The notes under the pieces: model-generated | The model's input: the letters and a program-made list of their open reading frames with translations, nothing else | The model's database searches: none | Told to the model about the DNA's origin: nothing | Shown here: positions 48,034 to 56,961 of the stretch, in pieces | Layout: the number at the start of each line of letters is the position of its first letter | Position numbering within the stretch: position 1 is the first letter of the stretch | Position numbers and translations under genes: made by a program | DNA from: Palsa-870 sp035937155 | GTDB taxonomy: Bacteria; Chloroflexota; Dormibacteria; Dormibacterales; Dormibacteraceae | Direction of reading: 5' to 3' | Length of the DNA: 64,000 bases | Assembly (NCBI GenBank): GCA_035937155.1 | Contig: DASYVJ010000065.1 | Coordinates: forward strand, 73,002-137,001

Positions 48034-48828
48034 CTACTCGCCAGTCCACTGAGGTTTGCGCTTCGCCAGGAAGGCCTCGACGCCTTCCTTGAAGTCCCGC
48101 GAGGTGTAACAGGCCACGATCAAGTCGGAGTCCGTCCCATCCGGCAGCAGGCGGTCGCGCACCCGACGCAGCGCCTCCTTGGTGGCCCACAGCGTGAGCG
48201 GGGCAAGCGACGCGACCTCCTCCGCGAGTGACTGGGCCCGAGTCAGCAGTGAAGCCTCATCGGGCGTCAGCTCGGAGAGCAGACCGCTCGCCAGCATCTC
48301 CTGGGCATCCATCAGCCGCGCGCGCAGCATCAGGTCCTTCAGCCGGGCAAAGCCGATCAGCGCTGCCGCGCGGGTGTAGTTGGCCATCGACAGGCAGTTG
48401 CCCAGCGTGCGCGCGATGGGAAACCCATATCGCGCAGACGGCGAAGCGATACGCAGGTCGCAGCAGGCGGCGATCGCCGCCCCAGCACCGGTGCACGGAC
48501 CAGCGATTGCGGCAATCGTAGGCACGCGCACTGATTCGAGCGCGCTCATGACCGTGTTGCCTCGCGCCTCGTAATCGAGCGCGTCCTGCTCCGTCTTGAA
48601 CGCTCGAAACTGCCCGATGTCGGTTCCTGCAACGAACGCTTGCCCTCCGGCGCCGGTCAAAACCACCGCACGAACGTCGCGATCGGCATTCACCTCGTGG
48701 CAGGTGGCCTCCAGCCGGTCGTACATGTTCCAGGTGAGCGCGTTGCGCGCCTGCGGACGGTTGAACGTGATCCACACGACAGCGCCCCGCCGCTCCACGA
48801 TCAGCTCAGTGGCCGCGGTATCACTCAC
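48034..48828 (-). CDS. Crotonase-family protein lacking both usual catalytic Glu residues
   Basis: The 264-residue protein has the crotonase fold: the first oxyanion-hole region AFVAGTDIGQF near residue 66 and the second GPCTGAGAAIAACCDLRIAS near residue 110. In enoyl-CoA hydratases the residue near the GGG-x-E-L-A-M position is the first catalytic Glu; here it is Ala, and the second Glu in the FGxPE segment is replaced in YGFPIARTLG. It is therefore unlikely to be a simple hydratase, and may be an isomerase, hydrolase or racemase-like member. It is encoded last in a CoA-transferase operon, with an ATGA overlap. Confidence 0.82.
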   Translation of the reverse strand: MSDTAATELIVERRGAVVWITFNRPQARNALTWNMYDRLEATCHEVNADRDVRAVVLTGAGGQAFVAGTDIGQFRAFKTEQDALDYEARGNTVMSALESVRVPTIAAIAGPCTGAGAAIAACCDLRIASPSARYGFPIARTLGNCLSMANYTRAAALIGFARLKDLMLRARLMDAQEMLASGLLSELTPDEASLLTRAQSLAEEVASLAPLTLWATKEALRRVRDRLLPDGTDSDLIVACYTSRDFKEGVEAFLAKRKPQWTGE

Positions 48829-50051
48829 TTGGGAACCGCACCGCCCGCAGCCTTCACCACGCGCAAATCGATTAGCCCACGAACCTCATCGGGTTCATAG
48901 CCAAGCTCGGCCAGCAGGTCGGCCGAATCCTCGCCCAGCAGCGGTCCTGCCTTATCGCGCCGGACCGGCGTTCTCGAGAAACGCATCGGGGAACCGAGCT
49001 GGCGAACCGGTCCCACCGTTGGATGCGGTGCATCCCAGAAGTACTGCCTCGCCAGGAGATGTGGGTCGGTAAACACCTGGCCGAAGTCCTGGATCGGTGC
49101 ACACGGAACGCCGGCTTCGTCCAGGATCGCAAGCCAGTGCGCGGTCGGCTTGGTCAACGTAACGGACTCGATCGTCGAAGCGAGCGCCTCCCGGTTGCTG
49201 TGCCGCAGGCTCGAGTCGGCGTAGCGCTCGTCTTCCATAAGGCTGTCCAGGCCCAACGTCCGGCACAAAGCTGCCCAGTTGAATTTGGTGGTGGCGCCGA
49301 TGGTCAGCCACCCGTCCGCGGCTCGAAACGCCTGGTAAGGCGCCGCACTTTGATGAGCAGAGCCGGACGGCTGCGGGATCGCACCCGTGGCGAAAAAGCT
49401 GGCCGCCTCCCACACCGCCAGAGACACCCCCGCTTCGAGCAGCGATACGTCGATGAACTGTCCGGCGCCGGTTTCGCGACGTGCGTACAGCGCCGCGACC
49501 GCCGCAAGCGCGCCGTACAGAGCGCAGACGAGGTCAGCCACAGGCACGCCAACCTTGACGGGGTCACCTCCCGGAGTTCCGGTGATGCTCATGAGGCCCG
49601 AACGAGCCTGGGCCATGATGTCCATGCCCGGCCGGTCTCGCAGCGGACCGTCCTGGCCCCACCCCGATGCGGCGACATAGATCAAGGCTGGGTTGATCTG
49701 CCGGAGTACGTCGTAGTCGAGCACGAGGTCGGTCATGGTCCCTGGCCGGAGGTTCTCCACGACCACGTCAGCGGTACCGGCAAGCTTGCGGAAGACCTCT
49801 TTGCCCTTTTCCGTTTTCAGATCCAGCGCAATCGACCGTTTGTTCCGGTTGAGACGCATGAACGCGGACCCTTCGCCGCCGATCAGCGGCGCCGATTGAC
49901 GAACCTGGTCGCCGCCCTCGGGGTGTTCGACCTTGATCACCTCTGCACCAAGATCTGCGAGCTGCATCGTGCAGAACGGAGCGGCCATATAGTTGCCGAC
50001 CTCGATCACCCTGATCCCTGAAAGTGGAGGCTGACCGGGTCTATCGCTCAT
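48825..50051 (-). CDS. CaiB/BaiF-family CoA-transferase (first copy)
   Basis: Class III CoA-transferases move CoA between carboxylic acids. From ATG 50051 the protein is 408 residues, beginning LSGIRVIEVGNYMAAPFC. The family's catalytic Asp lies in RDRPGMDIMAQARSG near residue 157. VNLRPGT-like and RNKRSIALDLKTEKG segments are typical. A longer frame reaches 50171 but runs into the neighbouring gene. It overlaps the second CaiB gene by 11 bases and the crotonase by 4. A pair of distinct CaiB proteins may act as one heteromer, as in some succinyl-CoA-dependent transferases; substrate is unknown. Confidence 0.88.
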   Translation of the reverse strand: MSDRPGQPPLSGIRVIEVGNYMAAPFCTMQLADLGAEVIKVEHPEGGDQVRQSAPLIGGEGSAFMRLNRNKRSIALDLKTEKGKEVFRKLAGTADVVVENLRPGTMTDLVLDYDVLRQINPALIYVAASGWGQDGPLRDRPGMDIMAQARSGLMSITGTPGGDPVKVGVPVADLVCALYGALAAVAALYARRETGAGQFIDVSLLEAGVSLAVWEAASFFATGAIPQPSGSAHQSAAPYQAFRAADGWLTIGATTKFNWAALCRTLGLDSLMEDERYADSSLRHSNREALASTIESVTLTKPTAHWLAILDEAGVPCAPIQDFGQVFTDPHLLARQYFWDAPHPTVGPVRQLGSPMRFSRTPVRRDKAGPLLGEDSADLLAELGYEPDEVRGLIDLRVVKAAGGAVPK

Positions 50052-51216
50052 CGAGCTCTCTCGCGTCGTAACCAAGCCAGTCGCGCAGCACCTCGACCGT
50101 ATGCTGCCCGAGGAGCGGGGGCGGGATGCGGATCGGGCTGGATTCACCATCGATTTTCCAGGGCGCGCCAACCTGGTTGATCCGGCCGGCTTTCGGGTGC
50201 TCTACCTCCACCCGCATCTGCCGAGCTGTCGCGAGCGGGCTGGCGAACGCCTCCTCCATGTCGAGGATCGGCCCTGCTGGAATCCCAAACTGCTCAAAGC
50301 GTGTCAACCACTGCTGACGCGTGTCCTCCTTGAGGTGGCCCTCGATCGCTCGAACCAGTTCGGGTCGCGCCGACTGCCGCTGAGCGTTGGTCGCGAACCG
50401 CGGATCGTCCGCCAGCTCGGGTCCCCGGATCGCCTCGCAGAATCGGACAAATTGCGCATCCGTCGCGACGGCCACGTTGATGAAGCCGTCGCGCACGGCA
50501 AACGTGCCGTACGGGGCGATCGTTGCGTGGTGATTGCCTTCCTGAATTGGGACCTCGCCCGTTGCAAAGTAACGACCTGCCTGGTACGTGAGGAGCGCCA
50601 GCAGAGAATCGTTGAGCGCAACGTCGATGTGGCGGCCCTTGCCTGTGGTCGCTCGCTCCAGGAGCGCAGCAAGGATGGCGTGCAACGCGAACATCCCGGC
50701 AGTGATGTCACCAATCGGAACGCCAACTTTCGTCGGCGGGGCTTCGGGAGTGGCGTTCACGCTCATCATGCTGGAGGTGCCCTGGGCGATCTGGTCGTAG
50801 CCGGCCAAGGTCGGCTGGTTCTGGCCAAAGCCGCTGATCGATGCGTACACGAGCGCAGCCTTCATGCCCTGGAGCGTCTCCGCATCCAGGCCCAGCCGGG
50901 CCATGGTGCCGGGCTTGAAGTTCTCGACGACGACATCGCTCGCCATGGCGAGCTTCTTCGCAACTTCCAGCGCCGATGCGGTTTTCAAGTCCAGCACCAC
51001 ACTGCGCTTGTTGCGGTTCACGGATAGGAAGTAGGACGACTCACCGTTGATGAAGGGCGGGCCCCACTGACGCGAATGGTCGCCGGTTGGAGGTTCGATC
51101 TTGATAACGTCGGCACCAAGGTCGCCGAGGAGCATGGTGCAGTAGGGACCGGCGAGCGCATGGCTGAAGTCGAGGACACGGATACCCGCGAGCGGCTGCG
51201 GAGAAGGACTCTCCAC
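50041..51216 (-). CDS. CaiB/BaiF-family CoA-transferase (second copy)
   Basis: From GTG 51216 the product has 391 residues and begins PLAGIRVLDFSHALAGPYC. The catalytic Asp is in LAGYDQIAQGTSSMM near residue 152; ENFKPGTMARLG and RNKRSVVLDLKT are present. It shares about the same domain order as the adjacent copy but the sequences differ clearly, so this is an old duplication or paralogue pair. It starts four bases after the accDA gene, which makes transcription with it certain in practice. Substrate is unknown. Confidence 0.88.
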   Translation of the reverse strand: MESPSPQPLAGIRVLDFSHALAGPYCTMLLGDLGADVIKIEPPTGDHSRQWGPPFINGESSYFLSVNRNKRSVVLDLKTASALEVAKKLAMASDVVVENFKPGTMARLGLDAETLQGMKAALVYASISGFGQNQPTLAGYDQIAQGTSSMMSVNATPEAPPTKVGVPIGDITAGMFALHAILAALLERATTGKGRHIDVALNDSLLALLTYQAGRYFATGEVPIQEGNHHATIAPYGTFAVRDGFINVAVATDAQFVRFCEAIRGPELADDPRFATNAQRQSARPELVRAIEGHLKEDTRQQWLTRFEQFGIPAGPILDMEEAFASPLATARQMRVEVEHPKAGRINQVGAPWKIDGESSPIRIPPPLLGQHTVEVLRDWLGYDARELDER

Positions 51217-51220
51217 GGCG

Positions 51221-52909
51221 TCAGGCCCGCTGGGCTTGGTCGTTGGGCGCGCCAACCAGCGGGCGGATGAACAGCTGAAGACGTCCCCGGAGGCCATAAG
51301 CGTGCCTGAACTTGGCTTCCCGGCGCGCCACGAGCGTCTTGACTGGGACCTGGTCCAGGCTCGCCAACTCTTCCACAAGCGCATGACGCAGCATGGTCGC
51401 CACGACATCCGGCGCCTCGTGCGCAGCCGGCTGCTCGGCCACAATGCGATCCACGAGGCGCAATCCGAACAGGTCCTGAGCCGTGAGCTTCAGCTGTGCG
51501 GCGAGCTCGCGGGCATGGTCGGCATCGCGGTAGAGAATCGTCGACGCCGCCTCGGGCCCGATGACCGAAAAGATCGCGTTCTCCAGCATGAGCAGGCGAT
51601 CACCGACGGACAGCGCCAGCGCTCCGCCGCTTCCGCCTTCGCCCACCACAACGTTGATGACCTGAGTCCGGAGACGTCCCAGGCGTGCCAGCGATTCGGC
51701 GACGGCCCCGGTGATACCACCCGCTTCTGACTCTGCGTCGGTGGACGCCCCAGGCGTGTCGACGAAAGTGATGAGCGGCAGCGAGAAGCGCTCGGCGAGC
51801 GTGAAAGCGCGTTGCGCCTTGCGGTAGCCGCCTGGGCGGGCGCGACCCCCGTTTGCTGCATGACGATCCTGCGCGACCACCACCACGGGGCGGCCGTGGA
51901 GTGTCCCGACGCCGGCCATAAACGAATCGTCGTCCTCCCCACTCCGATCCCCGTGCAGCTCGAAGGCGTCGTTGAAGACCCGACGCGCAAAGTCGCGACC
52001 CGTCGGCCGCGCTTGATGCCTGGCCAGCTCAACCGTTTCCCACACCGGTCGGCCGGCGCCGGTGAACGGCAGCAGTTTCGGCAGCGCCGGGCGCTTGGGG
52101 CGGCCGCCCTTCTGCGTGCGCAGCAAGTCCGCGAGATGGCCGAGGACCGGACGCAGGTTCTCGCGCTCGACGATCGCGTCGATGGTGCCGTGGAGGAATG
52201 CGAACTCCGCGGTTCCTGGCGGAACAGCGTCACCGATTGCCTTCTCGTGAACGCGCGGACCCACGAATGAGATTCGCGCACGCGGCTCGGCCAGGATCAC
52301 GTCTCCCAGGCTGGCGAACGATGCAAGCACTCCACCCATTGTCGGATCCGCGAGCACGGTCAGCAACGGCACTCCCTGCTCCCGCAATCGCGCGGTGGAG
52401 AGCGTGGTCTTCGCCATCTGGATCAGCGCGACCATTCCCTCCTGGATGCGGGCGCCGCCGGACGAGCACACGATGATGACCGGGAGTCGCAGGCGCCGTC
52501 CCGAGTCGATCGCGCGAGCCACCTTCTCGCCCACCACGCTGCCCATGCTGCCGCCGAGGAACCTGAAGTCGAAGACCACCATCACGACTGCGATGCCCAT
52601 CACCTGGGCCCGACCGGTGACAACCGCATCGAGAAGGCCCGTTTCTGCCTGGGCCTGGGCGAGCTGCTTCTCGTAGCTCGTGGCACCCGCCGAGAAGTGG
52701 ATCGGATTGCCGGACCACATGTGGCGGTCGTACTCCTGAAAGGTGCCGCGATCGCTGAGCTGTCCGATCCGCTGCGCGGCGGTCAGCGATGCGTAATGGC
52801 CGCAGGAAGAGCAGACCAGAAGCGGGTTCAGAGGCTCCCCGCATTTGGCGCAGGCCGGGCCCTTGCTCTCCGACCGCCTCTCGGGAACGTTAGGAACGGT
52901 TGTCGACAT
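51221..52909 (-). CDS. accDA: Fused acetyl-CoA carboxylase carboxyltransferase beta-alpha (AccD-AccA)
   Basis: The 562-residue protein joins both carboxyltransferase subunits. The AccD half has a zinc ribbon (CAKCGEPLNPLLVCSSCG, residues about 20-38), GGSMGSVVGEKVARA near 120 and CSSGGARIQEGM near 147. The AccA half begins near residue 280 and has FVDTPGAST and GEGGSGGALALSVGDRLL. Separate AccA and AccD are usual in Proteobacteria; fused forms occur in several Terrabacteria. The biotin carboxylase and carrier are not in the window. ATG 52909 overlaps the GntR gene by 20 bases. Placement in a CoA-acid operon suggests it may serve a specialised acyl-CoA carboxylation, though acetyl-CoA is the default. 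Confidence 0.9.
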   Translation of the reverse strand: MSTTVPNVPERRSESKGPACAKCGEPLNPLLVCSSCGHYASLTAAQRIGQLSDRGTFQEYDRHMWSGNPIHFSAGATSYEKQLAQAQAETGLLDAVVTGRAQVMGIAVVMVVFDFRFLGGSMGSVVGEKVARAIDSGRRLRLPVIIVCSSGGARIQEGMVALIQMAKTTLSTARLREQGVPLLTVLADPTMGGVLASFASLGDVILAEPRARISFVGPRVHEKAIGDAVPPGTAEFAFLHGTIDAIVERENLRPVLGHLADLLRTQKGGRPKRPALPKLLPFTGAGRPVWETVELARHQARPTGRDFARRVFNDAFELHGDRSGEDDDSFMAGVGTLHGRPVVVVAQDRHAANGGRARPGGYRKAQRAFTLAERFSLPLITFVDTPGASTDAESEAGGITGAVAESLARLGRLRTQVINVVVGEGGSGGALALSVGDRLLMLENAIFSVIGPEAASTILYRDADHARELAAQLKLTAQDLFGLRLVDRIVAEQPAAHEAPDVVATMLRHALVEELASLDQVPVKTLVARREAKFRHAYGLRGRLQLFIRPLVGAPNDQAQRA

Positions 52910-53624
52910 CGCCGGAGGTCTCCGGCTGCCACCTGAGCAGCGAAACGTCCGCCACGACACGCAGGTGCTGGCGCATCTCTTCAGCCGCCAGCTGCGTGCT
53001 TCGTGACTCGATGGCGGCAAGAATCCGCCCGTGGGCTTTAAGTGAGAGAGGCGGCCGCCCTGGTTCGCTCAGGGATTCGACCCTGCTCTCTTGAATGACC
53101 TCGGCCATCGCGTCGATCATGTGCAGCAGGATCTCGTTACGAGAGGCCAGCGCGATCGCGTGATGAAACGCCGCGTCGCCTTCGGTACCCAGGGCGCCGC
53201 TTTTGATCTCTGCCTCCATCCCAGCAATCGCGGCCCTCATGGCTTTGAGGTCGTTGTCACCGCGATGAGCAGCGGCAAGCTCCGCCAGCTTCACCTCGAG
53301 CGCCTCACGTGCCTCGAGCACATCCGGAAGGCGGCGCCGCCGCTCGAGCAGCTTCGTCAGGGAATCCCCGAAGCCGCGTGTCCGGCGAAGGAACATCCCC
53401 TCGCCGTGGCGGACGTCGACAAAGCCCAGCGCCTGAAGCACCACGAACGACTGGCGGACCGAGGTTCGGCTGACACGCAGCCGGTGTGCCAGCTCGCGCT
53501 CGGTGGGGAACTGGTCGCCGGGCACCATGCCGGACTCGGCGACGAACTCGGCCAGCCGCTCGCCGACGTCCTCGTAGAGGCGACTGCGCTCGAGCGGGCG
53601 AAGCGCTGTGGTGGGTGGCGACAC
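52890..53624 (-). CDS. GntR/FadR-family transcriptional regulator
   Basis: From GTG 53624 the protein has 244 residues: an N-terminal winged helix (about 15-85, including PGDQFPTERELAHRLRVSR) and an all-helical FCD-type effector domain (about 100-230) with Asp/His residues that usually bind a metal and a carboxylic acid. It heads the CoA operon and is divergent from livKHMGF. The site TGGTCCAACCA at 53657-53667 between the two promoters matches the TGGT-N3-ACCA form bound by this family. It therefore probably controls both operons and itself. Effector might be an organic acid or acyl-CoA. Confidence 0.9.
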   Translation of the reverse strand: MSPPTTALRPLERSRLYEDVGERLAEFVAESGMVPGDQFPTERELAHRLRVSRTSVRQSFVVLQALGFVDVRHGEGMFLRRTRGFGDSLTKLLERRRRLPDVLEAREALEVKLAELAAAHRGDNDLKAMRAAIAGMEAEIKSGALGTEGDAAFHHAIALASRNEILLHMIDAMAEVIQESRVESLSEPGRPPLSLKAHGRILAAIESRSTQLAAEEMRQHLRVVADVSLLRWQPETSGDVDNRS

Positions 53625-53635
53625 TCGGGGCGAGT

Positions 53636-53696
53636 TTATCAGGGGGATAGGGCTAGTGGTCCAACCATTGACATCCCGGATTGGCAGGACTAATCT
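53636..53696. promoter_or_regulatory. Divergent promoters and GntR operator between gntR and livK
   Basis: Plus strand: TTGACA 53668-53673, 17-base spacer, TAATCT 53691-53696. Minus strand: TTGGAC (53664-53659), 17-base spacer, TGATAA (53641-53636). TGGTCCAACCA at 53657-53667 overlaps or abuts both -35 boxes, as expected for a repressor controlling both directions. Confidence 0.82.
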
Positions 53697-53734
53697 CGGC
53701 CCGAACCGGCTTGGGTTTGCCTGGAGGGTTGTTA

Positions 53735-55018
53735 ATGAACCTGGGACGCTCTGATCGACGCGCAGGTGCCTGGCGCCTGGTGGCAAGCTCCGCGGCCACT
53801 GTGGTTCTTCTCGCCGCGTGTGGCAACAACACAACATCCACCAGCTCGGGCAAGCTACCCACCGGCCCGGTGACCATGGGCGTGCTGTCCTGCTTCACGG
53901 GCAGCCTTGCTAGCCTCGGCCAGGCGATGCTCCAGGGTTCGCAGGTGGCGCAGAAGGCGATCAACGACGGCGGCGGCATCCTCGGCCAGCAGCTGACCAT
54001 CGCCCACGCCGACACCCAGTGCGACGAAGCCGACTCCGTGCCCGCCACCCGCCAGCTGCTTGCAGCGAGCAACGTGGTCGGAATCATCGGACCCGAGACC
54101 CAGGAGATCAACGCTGTTACCCCCATCGTGACCTCGGCCAAGATCCCAACTCAGTTCCAGGGCGGCAGCACCCTGTTCGATAAGAACAGCAACCAGTGGC
54201 TTTGGAGGGACAGCCCCTCTGACTCACAGCTCGGCGTGGCCATGGCCCTGTACGCCTACAAGAAGGGATATCACAACGCGGCCCTCATCTTCTACTCCGA
54301 CATCGCAGCCCAGACGTTCCCCCCGCCGATCACCGCGACGTTCACGAAGCTCGGTGGCAAGATCGTAACCAACATCACCATCGCTCCTGGCCAGACGTCC
54401 TACCGCACGCAGGTGCAGCAGGTGATCGCCCTCAACCCCGACGTGATCTTCACGCAGACCGACGCCCCGACCGCTGCGGTGCTCTTCCGCAACTTCAAAG
54501 AGCTCGACAACCTGGCGATCCCATTCGTGGGTACCGACGTCACCGGGGGTGATGACTTCCTGAAAGCCATCACGTACCAGGTGGCACACGACCACCTCAT
54601 CTCCGTCTACGGCACATCGGTGACCGGCGCAGCGGCAGACGAGTTCAACAAGGTTTTCGCGGCGGTCAACGGCGCCAACCAGCAGCCGCTGGCCAACGCC
54701 AACTATGCGTATGACGCCGTGATCAGCCAGGCGCTCGCGATCGACAAGGCCAACAGCATCACCGGAGCGGACATCAACGCCGCGATGACTAGCGTCACCA
54801 ACCCGCCGGGCACGAAGTGCGACACGTACAAAACCTGCCTCGACCTGATCAAGGCCGGCACGAAGATCAACTTCGAGGGCGCCAGCGGACCCCTCGACTT
54901 CAACCAGTACCACAACGTGTTCGGGCCCTACGCCGCATTCCAGCAGGACCCGGCCAGCGGCCAGCAGGTGCAGCTAGATGTCCTGTCCGCGGCCGACCTG
55001 GCTGCTGCCACGCCGTAA
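53735..55018 (+). CDS. livK: ABC transporter substrate-binding lipoprotein (branched-chain amino acid type)
   Basis: The 427-residue protein is the periplasmic-type binding component of a LIV/HAAT transporter. ATG 53735 lies six bases after GGAGGG. A signal peptide ends in the lipobox LLAAC (Cys near residue 29), so it is a lipoprotein anchored outside the membrane. The mature domain has GVLSCFTGSLASLG and GIIGPETQEINAVTPIV, typical of periplasmic-binding fold I. Ligand may be an amino acid, amide, urea or aromatic acid; sequence alone does not decide. The liv genes follow after 75 bases. Confidence 0.9.
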   Translation: MNLGRSDRRAGAWRLVASSAATVVLLAACGNNTTSTSSGKLPTGPVTMGVLSCFTGSLASLGQAMLQGSQVAQKAINDGGGILGQQLTIAHADTQCDEADSVPATRQLLAASNVVGIIGPETQEINAVTPIVTSAKIPTQFQGGSTLFDKNSNQWLWRDSPSDSQLGVAMALYAYKKGYHNAALIFYSDIAAQTFPPPITATFTKLGGKIVTNITIAPGQTSYRTQVQQVIALNPDVIFTQTDAPTAAVLFRNFKELDNLAIPFVGTDVTGGDDFLKAITYQVAHDHLISVYGTSVTGAAADEFNKVFAAVNGANQQPLANANYAYDAVISQALAIDKANSITGADINAAMTSVTNPPGTKCDTYKTCLDLIKAGTKINFEGASGPLDFNQYHNVFGPYAAFQQDPASGQQVQLDVLSAADLAAATP

Positions 55019-55093
55019 GACCGAAGCGGAGAGTCACCTGATCGAGCAGTCTCACTGAGACCAAACCAGCGCACCACGGTGGATAGTTAGATC

Positions 55094-55975
55094 GTGCACG
55101 AGGCGCTGCTGACGCTTGGCTTCGGGATTGTCACCGCGTCCATCCTGGCGCTGTCGGCCGTCGCGTTCACCCTCGAGTACGCCGTGACCAACGTCGCCAA
55201 CGTGTCCCACGGCGAGATCCTTACGGTCGGCGCTTACGCGGCGTACCTGGTGCACCAGAGGACAGGCAGCGCCATCGCCGCGGCGATCGCGGCGGCGATC
55301 GCGGGCGGGCTGGTGGCACTCGCCATGCACTCTGCGGTGATCGGGCCGTTCATCCGATTCGGAGCAAGCCCGACCGTCGTCTTCATCGCCACGCTCGGGG
55401 TGTCCTTTGTTTTACAAAACGTGCTCGTCATCTTCTTTGGCGCGGCGAACGTCGCCTACACGCTCGACCCGGGCGCGCCCCAGCACATCGGGCCTTTCTT
55501 GCTCACGCCGCTGGACATCGAGATTGTCGTTTCGGCGATCGCGATCACAGCGGCGCTCTTCCTGATCATCTCGCGGACGAAGTTCGGCAAAGCTCTTCGC
55601 GCCGTCTCGCAGAACCGCGAGCTCGCGCGGGTCACCGGTATCAACGCGACCAGGGTCGCTGGGGCGACTTTCTTCCTCGCCGGCCTTGTCGCCGGATACG
55701 CGGGTTTCATCCTCGCTGAGAGCGTCGGCTCGTTCAATCCCTACTTCGGCTTCGGTTTCTTCCTCATCACGCTGACCGCCGCGGTCGCGGGAGGTCTCGG
55801 CAAGGCGTTCGGCACCCTGGTCGGCGCCGTGATGGTGGGCCTCATCCTCGAGTTTGCGGGCGGCTACATCAGCGCGAGCTACAACCTGGCCATCGCGTTT
55901 GCGATCCTGGCCGTTGTGATCCTGGTCCGTCCGCGCGGCCTTTTCACGAACGCGCGAAGAACCGTCTTCGAATGA
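55094..55975 (+). CDS. livH: LivH-type ABC transporter permease
   Basis: The 293-residue membrane protein has eight or so helices and the family patterns AVTNVANVSHGEILTVGAY near residue 37 and RAVSQNRELARVTGINATR near residue 173, the latter being the cytoplasmic coupling loop. The C-terminal GGLGKAFGTLVGAVMVGLI is also typical. The GTG start at 55094 has no strong ribosome binding site. It overlaps livM as ATGA. It forms the pore with LivM. Confidence 0.92.
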   Translation: MHEALLTLGFGIVTASILALSAVAFTLEYAVTNVANVSHGEILTVGAYAAYLVHQRTGSAIAAAIAAAIAGGLVALAMHSAVIGPFIRFGASPTVVFIATLGVSFVLQNVLVIFFGAANVAYTLDPGAPQHIGPFLLTPLDIEIVVSAIAITAALFLIISRTKFGKALRAVSQNRELARVTGINATRVAGATFFLAGLVAGYAGFILAESVGSFNPYFGFGFFLITLTAAVAGGLGKAFGTLVGAVMVGLILEFAGGYISASYNLAIAFAILAVVILVRPRGLFTNARRTVFE

Positions 55976-56961
55976 GCGCTTATCTCATCTCGGTTCTGAC
56001 CGAAGGGGCCATCTTCGGCATCATGGCCCTCGGCCTCAACGTGATCTGGGGCTGGTCCGGCGACTTCGACCTCGCCTACTACGGCTACATCGCGATCGGC
56101 GCTTACATGACGCTTGTCCTCACCATCGGACCGGCCGTGGCGCCGGCCCACTACATCCTCGGACTCCAGCTCCCGTATCCCGTCGCCGCGGTCATCGCGG
56201 TCGTCACGGCGATGGCGGTGGGCCTGATCGTCGGGTTGATCGCGCTGCGCCACCTGCGCGGAATCTATTTTTCGATCGTCACGCTCGGAGCTGTTTACGT
56301 GATGTACGTCGTGGCAGGCCAGTACGTCCCGCTGTTCGATGGTTACAACGGCCTCTCCGGTCTCTTCGACCCCATGGGCGACTACTTCGGATTTGACTAC
56401 CAGTCATACCAATACTTCTTTCTTGGCCTAAGTCTGGTTCTGTTCGTGCTTGTCTTTCTGCTGATGTGGCGCATCTCTGGTAGTCGATTCGGCATGGCGC
56501 TGCGGACCTTGCGCGAGGACGAACGCGCGGCAGCCGCCTTCGGGCGCGACATCTACCGCCTGAAGCTGAAGGGCTATGTGCTCGGAGCGGGCCTGGGTGG
56601 ATTTGCGGGAGCCCTCTTCGCCGCTTACCTGAGCGCCTTCAATCCATCGGCCTGGTCACCGGTAGAGGTGATCGTCCTCTACTCAGCGGTACTCGTCGGC
56701 GGCCGCGGCAACATCTGGGGTGTGGCCCTCGGAGTCCTGATCATGGGCGTGCTGGTCCAGGAGTCCACACGTTTTCTGCCGCAGCTGCCAGGCCTCGGCC
56801 AGCTGAACACCCTGCACCCGCAGGTCCTGCTCGCGGTGCGCGGGGCAGTCATCGGCCTCGTCCTCGTGCTCTTCCTTCGGTTCAGGCCGCAGGGGCTGCT
56901 TCCCGAGCGGCGGTATGTCGACCGCGAGCCGACGCTCGAAGTCACCGCGCGAACCGCTTGA
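55972..56961 (+). CDS. livM: LivM-type ABC transporter permease
   Basis: The 329-residue second permease shows LGLNVIWGWSGDFDLAYYGY near residue 22, the coupling loop ALRTLREDERAAAAFGRD near residue 176, and GGRGNIWGVALGVLIMGVL near residue 243. It has about nine helices and a short charged tail. ATG 55972 overlaps the livH stop, and its own stop overlaps the TTG start of livG (TTGA). This tight overlap shows a single translation unit. Confidence 0.92.
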   Translation: MSAYLISVLTEGAIFGIMALGLNVIWGWSGDFDLAYYGYIAIGAYMTLVLTIGPAVAPAHYILGLQLPYPVAAVIAVVTAMAVGLIVGLIALRHLRGIYFSIVTLGAVYVMYVVAGQYVPLFDGYNGLSGLFDPMGDYFGFDYQSYQYFFLGLSLVLFVLVFLLMWRISGSRFGMALRTLREDERAAAAFGRDIYRLKLKGYVLGAGLGGFAGALFAAYLSAFNPSAWSPVEVIVLYSAVLVGGRGNIWGVALGVLIMGVLVQESTRFLPQLPGLGQLNTLHPQVLLAVRGAVIGLVLVLFLRFRPQGLLPERRYVDREPTLEVTARTA

